Below the pieces are notes generated by a model. That model saw nothing but the letters and a program-made list of their open reading frames with translations. It had not been told where the DNA came from and ran no database searches. A stretch of DNA of 7,533 nucleotides, from contig CAYHZL010000174.1 of assembly GCA_964361075.1 (NCBI GenBank), forward strand, positions 1 through 7,533, read 5' to 3'. This DNA is from CAYHZL01 sp964361075 (lineage in GTDB: Bacteria; Bacteroidota; Ignavibacteria; UBA10030; UBA8401). The translations under genes were made by a program, and so were the position numbers. This document shows positions 1 through 5,171 of this stretch, piece by piece (the first letter of the stretch is position 1; the number at the start of each line of letters is the position of its first letter).

Positions 1-147
1 GACATTGATAAAACACATAACAACTCTAAGGGAAAAGAGAAGCCAATCCATTCTCAAAAATCCGATGTGAGTGTGTTTGTCATTCCGACGAATGAAGAGC
101 TGATGATTGCTATCGAAACATTAGATGTGATTAAGAAGAAAAAATAA
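1..147 (+). CDS. ackA: Acetate kinase, C-terminal fragment (cut by window edge)
   Basis: The window opens inside a reading frame (frame 1) that gives 48 residues and stops at TAA 145-147. The segment SDVSVFVIPTNEELMIAIET closely matches the conserved C-terminal end of acetate kinases, whose last strand carries V-x-V-I-P-T-N-E-E-L-x-I-A, here preceded by the typical D-x-x-K-N/H-x-x-x-x-GK-E segment. Acetate kinase interconverts acetyl phosphate plus ADP with acetate plus ATP in the cytoplasm, usually paired with phosphotransacetylase; the partner gene is not in view. The lysine-rich end (KKKK) is at the usual position for the family terminus, so the 3' end appears intact. The catalytic residues lie upstream of the window and cannot be checked. 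The gene converges on the minus-strand TSUP gene across a 96-nt gap. Identification rests on a short but very characteristic motif. Confidence 0.88.
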   Translation, partial: DIDKTHNNSKGKEKPIHSQKSDVSVFVIPTNEELMIAIETLDVIKKKK

Positions 148-159
148 TTGCTGTAATTA

Positions 160-242
160 AAAACCTCACAGAACTTCAAGCACATCAAAGATGGACTCCA
201 CCTCACAGGTGGAGTCCATCTTAACCGCATCTGTGAGGTTTT
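160..242. terminator. Nested inverted repeat between convergent genes, probable bidirectional terminator
   Basis: An outer perfect 13-bp inverted repeat (AAAACCTCACAGA at 160-172 and TCTGTGAGGTTTT at 230-242) encloses a perfect 16-bp hairpin (arms 188-203 and 207-222, loop CAC). The outer stem is followed by T4 on the plus strand and by a T5 run on the minus strand, and it sits in the gap between the ackA stop (147) and the TSUP stop (244). Position, symmetry and T-runs fit a rho-independent terminator working in both directions. The inner hairpin belongs to a repeat family seen again at 1185-1264, so it may have been inserted into the loop of an older terminator. Termination itself is inferred. 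Confidence 0.65.
188..222. repeat. Perfect 16-bp palindromic hairpin, AGATGGASTCCACCT family, copy 1
   Basis: The left arm AAGATGGACTCCACCT (188-203) is exactly complementary to the right arm AGGTGGAGTCCATCTT (207-222) with a 3-nt CAC loop. The same arm sequence, with the central C/G swapped, recurs as a second inverted pair at 1185-1264. Each arm also contains a 9-nt odd palindrome, TGGASTCCA. I see no target-site duplication. It could be a dispersed palindromic element, a terminator stem or a transcript-stabilising hairpin. Confidence 0.8.
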
Positions 243-243
243 G

Positions 244-1005
244 CTACTTCAATAATAATCGTACTGCCACAAAAAGAATTGCAAGAACAAGCCCGCGAAT
301 AAGCCAGATACTTCGAATTTTATGCGAGAGCGCCGCGCCAAGTTGTGCGCCAATAATTGCGCCAACACCCAGCGACGGCACAACTTTCCATAGCACGCCA
401 CCCAACATGATGTGACTGCCTGCCCCACACAATGCAGAGATTGCAAGAATAAAATGCGATGTTGGAATTGCAATAAAGGGAGGAAAACCAAAAAGAAAAA
501 TCATTGCCGGCACATGCACTATTCCTCCACCGATACCAGCCATGCTCGATATAAATCCGACAAGGAAGCTGATAAAAATTCCAAGCGGAAGATTGTATGA
601 CGCCGGGGCAATATTTTTTTCTGATGGCGAAATATTTTTTGTGGGAGTAGGATTTACCAGCATATACACTGCCATTGCAATCAAAAATATTGTAAAACCT
701 ATATTGAATGCCTTTTCAGAAATGTATTGTAATATGTATGCGCCGAGATATGCGCCGGGAATTGTAGCCAGAGCAAAAATAATTCCGGTACGGTAATCAA
801 TTCTTTTTTGCTTTGCATAAGAAAACGTACCGGAAAGTGCGTTCAACGAAATAATACACAGCGAGGTACCTACAGCAAGTTGCGGTGAAGCATTGTACGC
901 GTACATTAAAAAAGGAACAATAATAAAACCACCGCCTGCGCCAATAATCGTTCCGAATGCGCCGACAAAAATACCGAAACTAAATAATAAAATAAATTCA
1001 GGCAT
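244..1005 (-). CDS. TSUP (TauE/SafE) family membrane transporter / anion permease
   Basis: This 253-residue protein is almost wholly hydrophobic and shows the two-fold internal repeat of the TauE/SafE (TSUP, DUF81) family: GAGGGFIIVP at residues 22-31 in the first half and GIGGGIVHVP at 157-166 in the second, each opening a bundle of about four membrane segments. A polar linker (about 118-137) joins the halves. Family members sit in the inner membrane and move small anions such as sulfite, sulfoacetate, taurine-derived compounds or other organosulfur anions; the substrate cannot be read from the sequence. Length is normal for the family. The start ATG (1003-1005) overlaps the ATTA target duplication of a mobile element, which therefore forms its whole leader; no Shine-Dalgarno is visible. 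On the minus strand the last triplet of the element gives ATG CCC TAA overlapping the start as TAATG. The gene ends in TAG right at the terminator-like repeat. Confidence 0.88.
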   Translation of the reverse strand: MPEFILLFSFGIFVGAFGTIIGAGGGFIIVPFLMYAYNASPQLAVGTSLCIISLNALSGTFSYAKQKRIDYRTGIIFALATIPGAYLGAYILQYISEKAFNIGFTIFLIAMAVYMLVNPTPTKNISPSEKNIAPASYNLPLGIFISFLVGFISSMAGIGGGIVHVPAMIFLFGFPPFIAIPTSHFILAISALCGAGSHIMLGGVLWKVVPSLGVGAIIGAQLGAALSHKIRSIWLIRGLVLAILFVAVRLLLK

Positions 1006-1007
1006 TA

Positions 1008-1145
1008 GGGCATCTCTAAAAACAGTGTCGTCATTGCGATCCGCCGAAGGCGGAGAAGCAATCTTCGTTTCTGTATAATAGAAAGGGATTGCTTCGGTCG
1101 TTCCTCCCTCGCAATGACAATTTGTTTAGGTTTTTAGAGATGCCC
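1008..1145. mobile_element. MITE-like element, copy 1, with 16-bp terminal inverted repeats and ATTA duplication
   Basis: The left end GGGCATCTCTAAAAAC (1008-1023) and right end GTTTTTAGAGATGCCC (1130-1145) are perfect inverted repeats, and the 138-bp unit is flanked by direct repeats ATTA (1004-1007 and 1146-1149). Inside, further complementary pairs follow: GTCATTGCGA (1030-1039) with TCGCAATGAC (1109-1118), and GAAGCAATC (1055-1063) with GATTGCTTC (1087-1095), so the unit could fold into one long cruciform; a small TCCGCC-GAA-GGCGGA hairpin sits within. It has no coding capacity. A second copy with the same ends lies at 5006-5166, in the opposite orientation as judged from the internal sequence. 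These are the marks of a non-autonomous element moved by a transposase encoded elsewhere. The family of that transposase cannot be named from a 4-bp duplication alone. Confidence 0.85.
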
Positions 1146-1184
1146 ATTAGTAATTCACATTACGCATTATTAAAATAAATAAGT

Positions 1185-1264
1185 AGATGGAGTCCACCTT
1201 CCTAAATAAAGAAACACGAAGTTGATAAATATCATCTGTTCATTAAACAAGGTGGACTCCATCT
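1185..1264. repeat. Long-loop inverted repeat, AGATGGASTCCACCT family, copy 2
   Basis: AGATGGAGTCCACCTT (1185-1200) and AAGGTGGACTCCATCT (1249-1264) form a perfect 16-bp inverted pair separated by a 48-nt AT-rich spacer. The arms are those of the hairpin at 188-222 with the central base exchanged. It lies 16 nt beyond the yigZ stop on the minus strand, and the far arm is followed on that strand by an AT-rich stretch (ACTTATTTATTTTAA). It may act as transcription terminator or 3'-end stabiliser for the porin-yigZ transcript, or be the ends of a small non-coding element. No target duplication was found. Confidence 0.75.
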
Positions 1265-1280
1265 TATGCCTTTCGTAACA

Positions 1281-1910
1281 TCAGTCAGTAATAATTGTTT
1301 CTTCGTGTTGAAGTTCGATGGTAAGTTGTCCCCGCGTTGCATTTGTCAATTGTAGCGAGAGTTGTTCTACAAATGATTTGGGAACATAGAGAAGAAATGC
1401 GACAATATCGGTGTACTCTCTTTTTGCAATGATGATTTTGTTTTTTGTGATGGTATTCATGACTCCGTTCATTTCTTCGTGGAAAAAAGAAATGCGAAGC
1501 CGAACAACACATTGTTTTGTTATTGGCTTCGCATGTTGCAACACTAACTGAGCCGCATCGTAATACGCTCGCCCTAAACCACCGACTCCTAATTTCGTAC
1601 CGCCGAAGTAACGTGTTACTACAACTAATGTATCGGAAAAATTGTGCGATTGAATTGCCGAAAATATTTTAATACCAGCCGTTCCGCTTGGTTCACCATC
1701 GTCCGAGTAACGAAATGAAGTCTGCTTTTTTCCAATGACAAATGCAAAACAGTGATGAGTTGCATCAAAATATTTTTTTTTAATTCTTTCCAAGAAAGAA
1801 ATTACATCATCCTCGCTCGTAATTGGAAATGCGTCCGATATAAATTTTGAACCTTCTACCTTCAATTGCACGTTGCAATGCGCTGCTATCGAAGCATATT
1901 CATCACTCAT
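1281..1910 (-). CDS. yigZ: YigZ / IMPACT family protein (UPF0029)
   Basis: The 209-residue product matches the bacterial YigZ (IMPACT/UPF0029) family in length and motifs: VEGSKFIS at 18-25, DATHHCFAFV at 49-58, SDDGEPSGTAG at 69-79 and the family signature VVVTRYFGGTKLGVGGLGRA at 96-115. The first two thirds form the UPF0029 domain and the rest the ferredoxin-like DUF1949 domain. Members are cytoplasmic and relate to eukaryotic IMPACT, a regulator of the Gcn2 kinase; the bacterial role is poorly defined, with links to nucleic-acid or translation-factor binding. The ATG at 1908-1910 lies 2 nt after the porin stop (TAA-GA-ATG) with no clear Shine-Dalgarno, so translation is probably coupled to the porin. 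A run of nine A residues encodes part of KKKY (residues 44-47). The gene ends with TGA at 1281-1283. Confidence 0.92.
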   Translation of the reverse strand: MSDEYASIAAHCNVQLKVEGSKFISDAFPITSEDDVISFLERIKKKYFDATHHCFAFVIGKKQTSFRYSDDGEPSGTAGIKIFSAIQSHNFSDTLVVVTRYFGGTKLGVGGLGRAYYDAAQLVLQHAKPITKQCVVRLRISFFHEEMNGVMNTITKNKIIIAKREYTDIVAFLLYVPKSFVEQLSLQLTNATRGQLTIELQHEETIITD

Positions 1911-1912
1911 TC

Positions 1913-2965
1913 TTATAATGTTGGAAGGTAAAATGCTGCCGTCAAACGCACCATCATATCATCATCAACCTTTGCTGCGCCCGAAACTTTATTTAAATAT
2001 TTCATATAAACAAAATTCGGAATGAAATGAACTTCAGGAACAGGCATATAATCAAAACCAACAATTGCATAAATATCACGTGTGCCGCTCGATTTAAGTT
2101 TCATATCGCCATCGTAATAATCTCCGCGCACAACAACGCGCATACTTTTCGCAACTTCCATCCAAGTAAACAATGAAGCACCTAATGGCGTTTCATCTAC
2201 ATTCGATGCACTTGTTTTTTTATACATTCCATAAAACGCTTCAACACCTAATGACATTTTATCTGAGGACATTCCGTACAAAAGTTTGGCATTTAGTTTA
2301 TTTTTTCCATTACCATAATTTTCGAAATCGGCATACAGTTCAATCAAATTTCCTTTCATCGGAACAAAATTTAACGAAAGATATCCTTTTTTATTTTTAT
2401 CTTTTTCATTTAAATCTCCGTTTCCGTTTGCAACCATAACAGTATAGGACATTGTTCCTTGCTGATCACTTTTTCCAAAAAGAGAAAAGCCCATGTCTGT
2501 TGTAGAAACCAAACCAACTCTCTCCATCATAGTTTTCTCTAATGAACGGTAGTTCCAAAACTTTTCGGCATTCACTTCGGCTGGTGTATAAAATTTACCA
2601 ATGCTAATATTGAGATAGTGCGAAGAAATATTTTTCCATTCAACAAAAGCTTGTTTCAAATACACATCCATCTTACCGCCCAGAGCAACATTGTTGCCTT
2701 CCAATAATAACTTTACTGCAACATCACTATTGAAAGTATTGAAATACCCGAACTGTATTCTTCGAACTTGGAACGCATTGTTTCCTTTTTGTGTTGAATC
2801 ATGGTGACTTACGTTGAAATAAAAATCAGAAAATGCATTGCCATACACTCCTGATGATGATTCTTTTATTGTTGGCGTTGTTTCTTTTTTGAAATTTTTT
2901 GATTGAGCAAACAGAGTGGAAAATAAAAAGATGGCAATAACAACAGCGTAATAAATGTTCTTCAT
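1913..2965 (-). CDS. Outer-membrane beta-barrel porin (phosphate-selective porin O/P-like)
   Basis: The 350-residue protein begins with a clear signal peptide, a short charged N-terminus followed by the hydrophobic AVVIAIFLFSTLFA, with likely cleavage near residue 20 before QSKN. The rest is rich in alternating polar/aromatic strands typical of a barrel: VRRIQFGYFNTF, VAVKLLLEGNN, LNISIGKFYTPAEV, FWNYRSLEKTMMERVG, YLSLNFVPMKGN and a closing strand MMVRLTAAFYLPTL. The RRIxFGY, KFYTP and YRSLEKTxM pattern resembles porins of the O/P type in Bacteroidota and Ignavibacteriota relatives. It should sit in the outer membrane as a diffusion channel; the solute is unknown. The start ATG (2963-2965) has the best ribosome-binding site in the window, AAAGGAG at 2971-2977, 5 nt upstream. 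It is the first gene of a two-gene operon with yigZ and is divergent from bshA. Confidence 0.85.
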   Translation of the reverse strand: MKNIYYAVVIAIFLFSTLFAQSKNFKKETTPTIKESSSGVYGNAFSDFYFNVSHHDSTQKGNNAFQVRRIQFGYFNTFNSDVAVKLLLEGNNVALGGKMDVYLKQAFVEWKNISSHYLNISIGKFYTPAEVNAEKFWNYRSLEKTMMERVGLVSTTDMGFSLFGKSDQQGTMSYTVMVANGNGDLNEKDKNKKGYLSLNFVPMKGNLIELYADFENYGNGKNKLNAKLLYGMSSDKMSLGVEAFYGMYKKTSASNVDETPLGASLFTWMEVAKSMRVVVRGDYYDGDMKLKSSGTRDIYAIVGFDYMPVPEVHFIPNFVYMKYLNKVSGAAKVDDDMMVRLTAAFYLPTL

Positions 2966-2970
2966 AACAT

Positions 2971-2977
2971 CTCCTTT
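2971..2977 (-). promoter_or_regulatory. Strong Shine-Dalgarno for the porin gene
   Basis: On the minus strand AAAGGAG lies 5 nt before the porin ATG. It fixes the porin start and contrasts with the weak or absent sites before TSUP, yigZ, the CPBP-like gene and pcrA, suggesting high expression of the porin. Confidence 0.75.
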
Positions 2978-3004
2978 AGAATGTGGTCTTTGTTAATTGC
3001 TGTG

Positions 3005-3036
3005 TAAAAGTAAGAGTTTTCGACTAAGGTTGCAAA
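3005..3036 (-). promoter_or_regulatory. Candidate Bacteroidota-type promoter for porin-yigZ
   Basis: On the minus strand a TTTG (3033-3036) is followed after 20 nt by TACTTTTA (3005-3012), seven of eight positions matching the Bacteroidota -7 consensus TANNTTTG with a -33 TTTG. It would start transcription some 30 nt before the porin ATG. The match is short in an AT-rich region and depends on the organism using this sigma factor, so it is only a candidate. Confidence 0.3.
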
Positions 3037-3085
3037 CAAATAATTGCATTGGAAATCTTTTATAATTGTTGTACGTTAAAATCAG

Positions 3086-3093
3086 AAAAGGAA
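3086..3093 (+). promoter_or_regulatory. Ribosome-binding site that decides the bshA start
   Basis: AAAAGGAA ends 8 nt before ATG 3102 and supports that start over the in-frame TTG at 3066, which has no comparable site and would precede the conserved MKIGITCYPTYGGSG terminus by 12 residues. Confidence 0.65.
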
Positions 3094-3101
3094 TTTTTTA
3101 T

Positions 3102-4241
3102 ATGAAAATTGGCATAACGTGTTATCCTACCTACGGTGGAAGTGGTGTTGTAGCAACAGAACTCGGCAAAGCTCTCGCAAAACGAGGGCATCAAATTCAT
3201 TTTATCAGTTACGCGATGCCGATGCGCTTAAACAGTTTCGTGAACAATATTTTTTACCACGAAGTAGAAATGGCATCATATCCGGTGTTCGAATTTCCTT
3301 TGTACACGCCGGCATTAGCAAGCAAAATGGTTGAAGTGGCAACTTTTGAAAAACTCGATCTCATACACGCGCATTATGCTATTCCACATGCAACAAGCGC
3401 ATATCTCGCAAAAAAAATATTAGGTGATGACAAATTCCGTATCATTACCACACTGCACGGAACCGACATCACTCTTGTCGGACTGGAACCGAGCTTTATG
3501 CCGATTATGAAATTTAGTATTGAAAACAGCGACGGCGTTACCGCTGTGTCTCGTTTCCTCCGTGAAAAAACAATCACCAATTATAACATCAATAAAGAAA
3601 TTGAGGTGATTCCAAATTTTGTTGACACATCTATCTATAAACGAAATCAAACGCTTTGCTTAAAAGATTCTTTTTGCAAGAAGAATGAAAAAGTTCTTAT
3701 TCATATTTCAAATTTTCGTCCTGTAAAAAGAGTAACAGATGTTATTCGAATTTTTGATATTGTTCGAAAAAAAATTCCTTCTACTCTTCTGCTGGTCGGC
3801 GATGGTCCTGAACGTTCTTCCTGCGAAATGTTATGTCGAGAATTAAATATTATTGAACATGTAAAGTTTCTCGGAAAGCAATCTGAGCTGGTTGAGTTAC
3901 TTTCTTCTGCTGATTTATTTTTAATGCCAAGTCAGTCGGAAAGTTTCGGGCTTTCTGCTCTCGAAGCAATGGCATGTGAAGTTCCTGTTATTTCCTCAAG
4001 CGTTGGTGGACTGCCGGAATTAGTTCTTCATAATCAAACAGGGTACATTGCTGAAATTGGTGATGTGGAACGAATGGCAAAATATGCAATTGAACTTCTT
4101 AACAACGATGCAAAAAGGGAAATGTTTGCTAAAGCAGGCAGAAACCGCGCAGAAGAATTTTTTAACGAAGATAAAATTGTTGAACAGTACGAAAAATATT
4201 ACGAGCAGGTTTTAAATTCAACACATGCGATGGCAACATAG
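3102..4241 (+). CDS. bshA: N-acetyl-alpha-D-glucosaminyl L-malate synthase (bacillithiol step 1)
   Basis: The 379-residue GT4 glycosyltransferase matches BshA, which joins GlcNAc from UDP-GlcNAc to L-malate in the cytoplasm as the first step of bacillithiol synthesis. Visible marks are the N-terminal MKIGITCYPTYGGSGVVATE with the GGSG loop (12-15), HAHYAIPHA (89-97), LHGTD (118-122), SNFRPVKR (203-210), GDGPE (243-247) and the retaining E-x7-E pair E280/E288 in SESFGLSALE. These closely follow the BshA subfamily rather than generic GT4 enzymes, and the length is close to that of the Bacillus enzyme. The start is taken at ATG 3102, with AAAAGGAA (3086-3093) 8 nt upstream; an upstream in-frame TTG at 3066 would add 12 residues unlike the family. 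The later-step genes bshB and bshC are not in the window. The gene converges on the CPBP-like gene, 22 nt apart. Confidence 0.93.
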   Translation: MKIGITCYPTYGGSGVVATELGKALAKRGHQIHFISYAMPMRLNSFVNNIFYHEVEMASYPVFEFPLYTPALASKMVEVATFEKLDLIHAHYAIPHATSAYLAKKILGDDKFRIITTLHGTDITLVGLEPSFMPIMKFSIENSDGVTAVSRFLREKTITNYNINKEIEVIPNFVDTSIYKRNQTLCLKDSFCKKNEKVLIHISNFRPVKRVTDVIRIFDIVRKKIPSTLLLVGDGPERSSCEMLCRELNIIEHVKFLGKQSELVELLSSADLFLMPSQSESFGLSALEAMACEVPVISSSVGGLPELVLHNQTGYIAEIGDVERMAKYAIELLNNDAKREMFAKAGRNRAEEFFNEDKIVEQYEKYYEQVLNSTHAMAT

Positions 4242-4273
4242 CACAACGTTCGGACAATATTGTTCATCGCATG
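4224..4273. terminator. Inverted repeat spanning the convergent bshA and CPBP-like gene ends
   Basis: CATGCGATG (4224-4232) and CATCGCATG (4265-4273) are perfectly complementary, with a 32-nt loop that contains a second small palindrome ACAATATTGT (4254-4263). The arms lie inside the last codons of the two convergent genes, whose stops are 22 nt apart. It may serve as a shared terminator, but there is no T-run and the loop is long, so support is modest. Confidence 0.35.
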
Positions 4274-4968
4274 ATAAGTTTTAGAAAGTGCGGGAAACCA
4301 AAAAAGAATGCCTGCGCTAACATAGGTGTAAGTAAACTGCGCGTTGTATGATACACGTAGCCGGAAAATATTCCTATTGCAACTGCAAGGGCTTGCTCAA
4401 TATGTAACGGCAAATATGTGGGCAATGTAATTCTACTCAATGCAAACAGCACGGAAGAAAAAATAACTGCAACAGGCAAATGAAAAGAAGCCACCGATAA
4501 ATTTTTATCCCACAGTTTCATCAGCACAGTTTGAAAAAGTCCGAAATAAAAAACTTGATCAGCAATCGGCGACGACATCCACTGGATAATGATGACGGCA
4601 ATTTTCTCTCGAAATAATAATGTCCCGATATTCGGCATTGCATAGAACTGTGCAATAACAGCAACGAAGCCAAAGACAATTCCAGTCAGATAAAATTTTA
4701 ATAAGAATGTCATCGAAACTCGAACATCAATCGAGTTGATACCATAGCTCCATAAATTTCCGCGCGAAAGAATCGTCATCGCAATCATTGCAAATGAAAA
4801 TTGCCAGAAATGATATTCGAAAATTTGTGCATAGTACGGAGCAACGGCAAACGGAATCTTAACAAAAGAAAATAACAATCGGTTGTGCGATGCAAAATGT
4901 ATAGCAGCCATCGCCACACAGATGCCTGTAAATGAAGTTATTTTCTGAACGCGAGACAATTCTGTCAT
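4264..4968 (-). CDS. CPBP-like membrane protein with all protease motifs substituted
   Basis: This 234-residue, highly hydrophobic protein follows the layout of the CPBP (CAAX protease and bacteriocin-processing, ABI/type II CAAX) family, with about six to eight membrane segments. The three motif positions are recognisable but changed. SSPIADQVFYFGLFQ (132-146) stands where the family has P-I-x-E-E-x-x-x-R-G, so the EExxxR residues are D137, Q138 and Y141. FALSR (175-179) stands for FxxxH, with R179 in place of His. PMLAQAFFF (215-223) stands for the last His/Asn motif, with Q219 in place of His. It is therefore probably catalytically dead, or the CPBP assignment is wrong. The frame is open and undamaged, so a retained non-enzymatic role is possible. 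A TGA directly abuts the ATG upstream (TGAATG), fixing the earliest start; no Shine-Dalgarno is seen. A mobile element ends 37 nt upstream. Confidence 0.7.
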   Translation of the reverse strand: MTELSRVQKITSFTGICVAMAAIHFASHNRLLFSFVKIPFAVAPYYAQIFEYHFWQFSFAMIAMTILSRGNLWSYGINSIDVRVSMTFLLKFYLTGIVFGFVAVIAQFYAMPNIGTLLFREKIAVIIIQWMSSPIADQVFYFGLFQTVLMKLWDKNLSVASFHLPVAVIFSSVLFALSRITLPTYLPLHIEQALAVAIGIFSGYVYHTTRSLLTPMLAQAFFFGFPHFLKLIMR

Positions 4969-5005
4969 TCAACTTATAATTGTGGAATTGTAAAATGTTA
5001 GTGAT

Positions 5006-5166
5006 GGACATCTCTAAAAACATTGTCGTCATTGCGAGGGAGCGAAGCGACCGAAGCAATCTTTCAATTAAAATGAAAAAAACGAGATTGTCCCAAGGGG
5101 ATCCCTTTGGGACTTCGCCAAAGAACGGCTCGCAATGACAATAATTTTAAATTTTTAAAGATGCCC
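5006..5166. mobile_element. MITE-like element, copy 2, with TGAT duplication
   Basis: The left end GGACATCTCTAAAAAC (5006-5021) and right end ATTTTTAAAGATGCCC (5151-5166) are the same terminal repeats as in the 1008-1145 copy, with a few mismatches. Direct repeats TGAT (5002-5005 and 5167-5170) flank the 161-bp unit, a different duplication from copy 1, as expected for independent insertions. Shared inner sequences are GTCATTGCGA (5028-5037), GAAGCAATC (5053-5061) and TCGCAATGAC (5130-5139); an extra hairpin TCCCAAGGGG/CCCTTTGGGA (5091-5112) distinguishes this copy. The element fills most of the gap between the pcrA stop and the CPBP-like start and has no coding capacity. The more worn ends suggest it is older than copy 1. 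Confidence 0.85.
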
Positions 5167-5171
5167 TGATA

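Noticed and set aside
191..415. Short open frames opposite or inside the TSUP gene (also 412-600, 542-796, 893-1078)
   Set aside because: They lie antisense to a well-supported transporter gene, have no recognisable protein features, and the first begins inside a palindrome.
1074..1079. TATAAT inside mobile element copy 1 as an outward promoter
   Set aside because: No -35-like hexamer lies at 16-18 nt, and it points away from the TSUP gene.
188..1264. CRISPR array from the repeated AGATGGASTCCACCT arms
   Set aside because: The arms are inverted pairs in two intergenic sites about 1 kb apart with a gene and a mobile element between, not evenly spaced direct repeats; no cas gene is present.
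1773..1781. Nine-base T run (A9 in the yigZ coding strand) as a phase-variation switch
   Set aside because: AT-rich coding DNA with Lys codons gives such runs often; the frame is intact and other runs of eight occur in bshA, so there is no sign of a selected switch.
3061..3066. TATAAT with an upstream TTGCAT (3044-3049) as a sigma-70 promoter for bshA
   Set aside because: The spacer is only 11 nt, too short for a standard -35/-10 pair, and AT-rich intergenic DNA gives such words by chance.
3066..3101. N-terminal extension of BshA from TTG 3066
   Set aside because: The 12 extra residues do not resemble the family terminus, and a good ribosome-binding site precedes ATG 3102.
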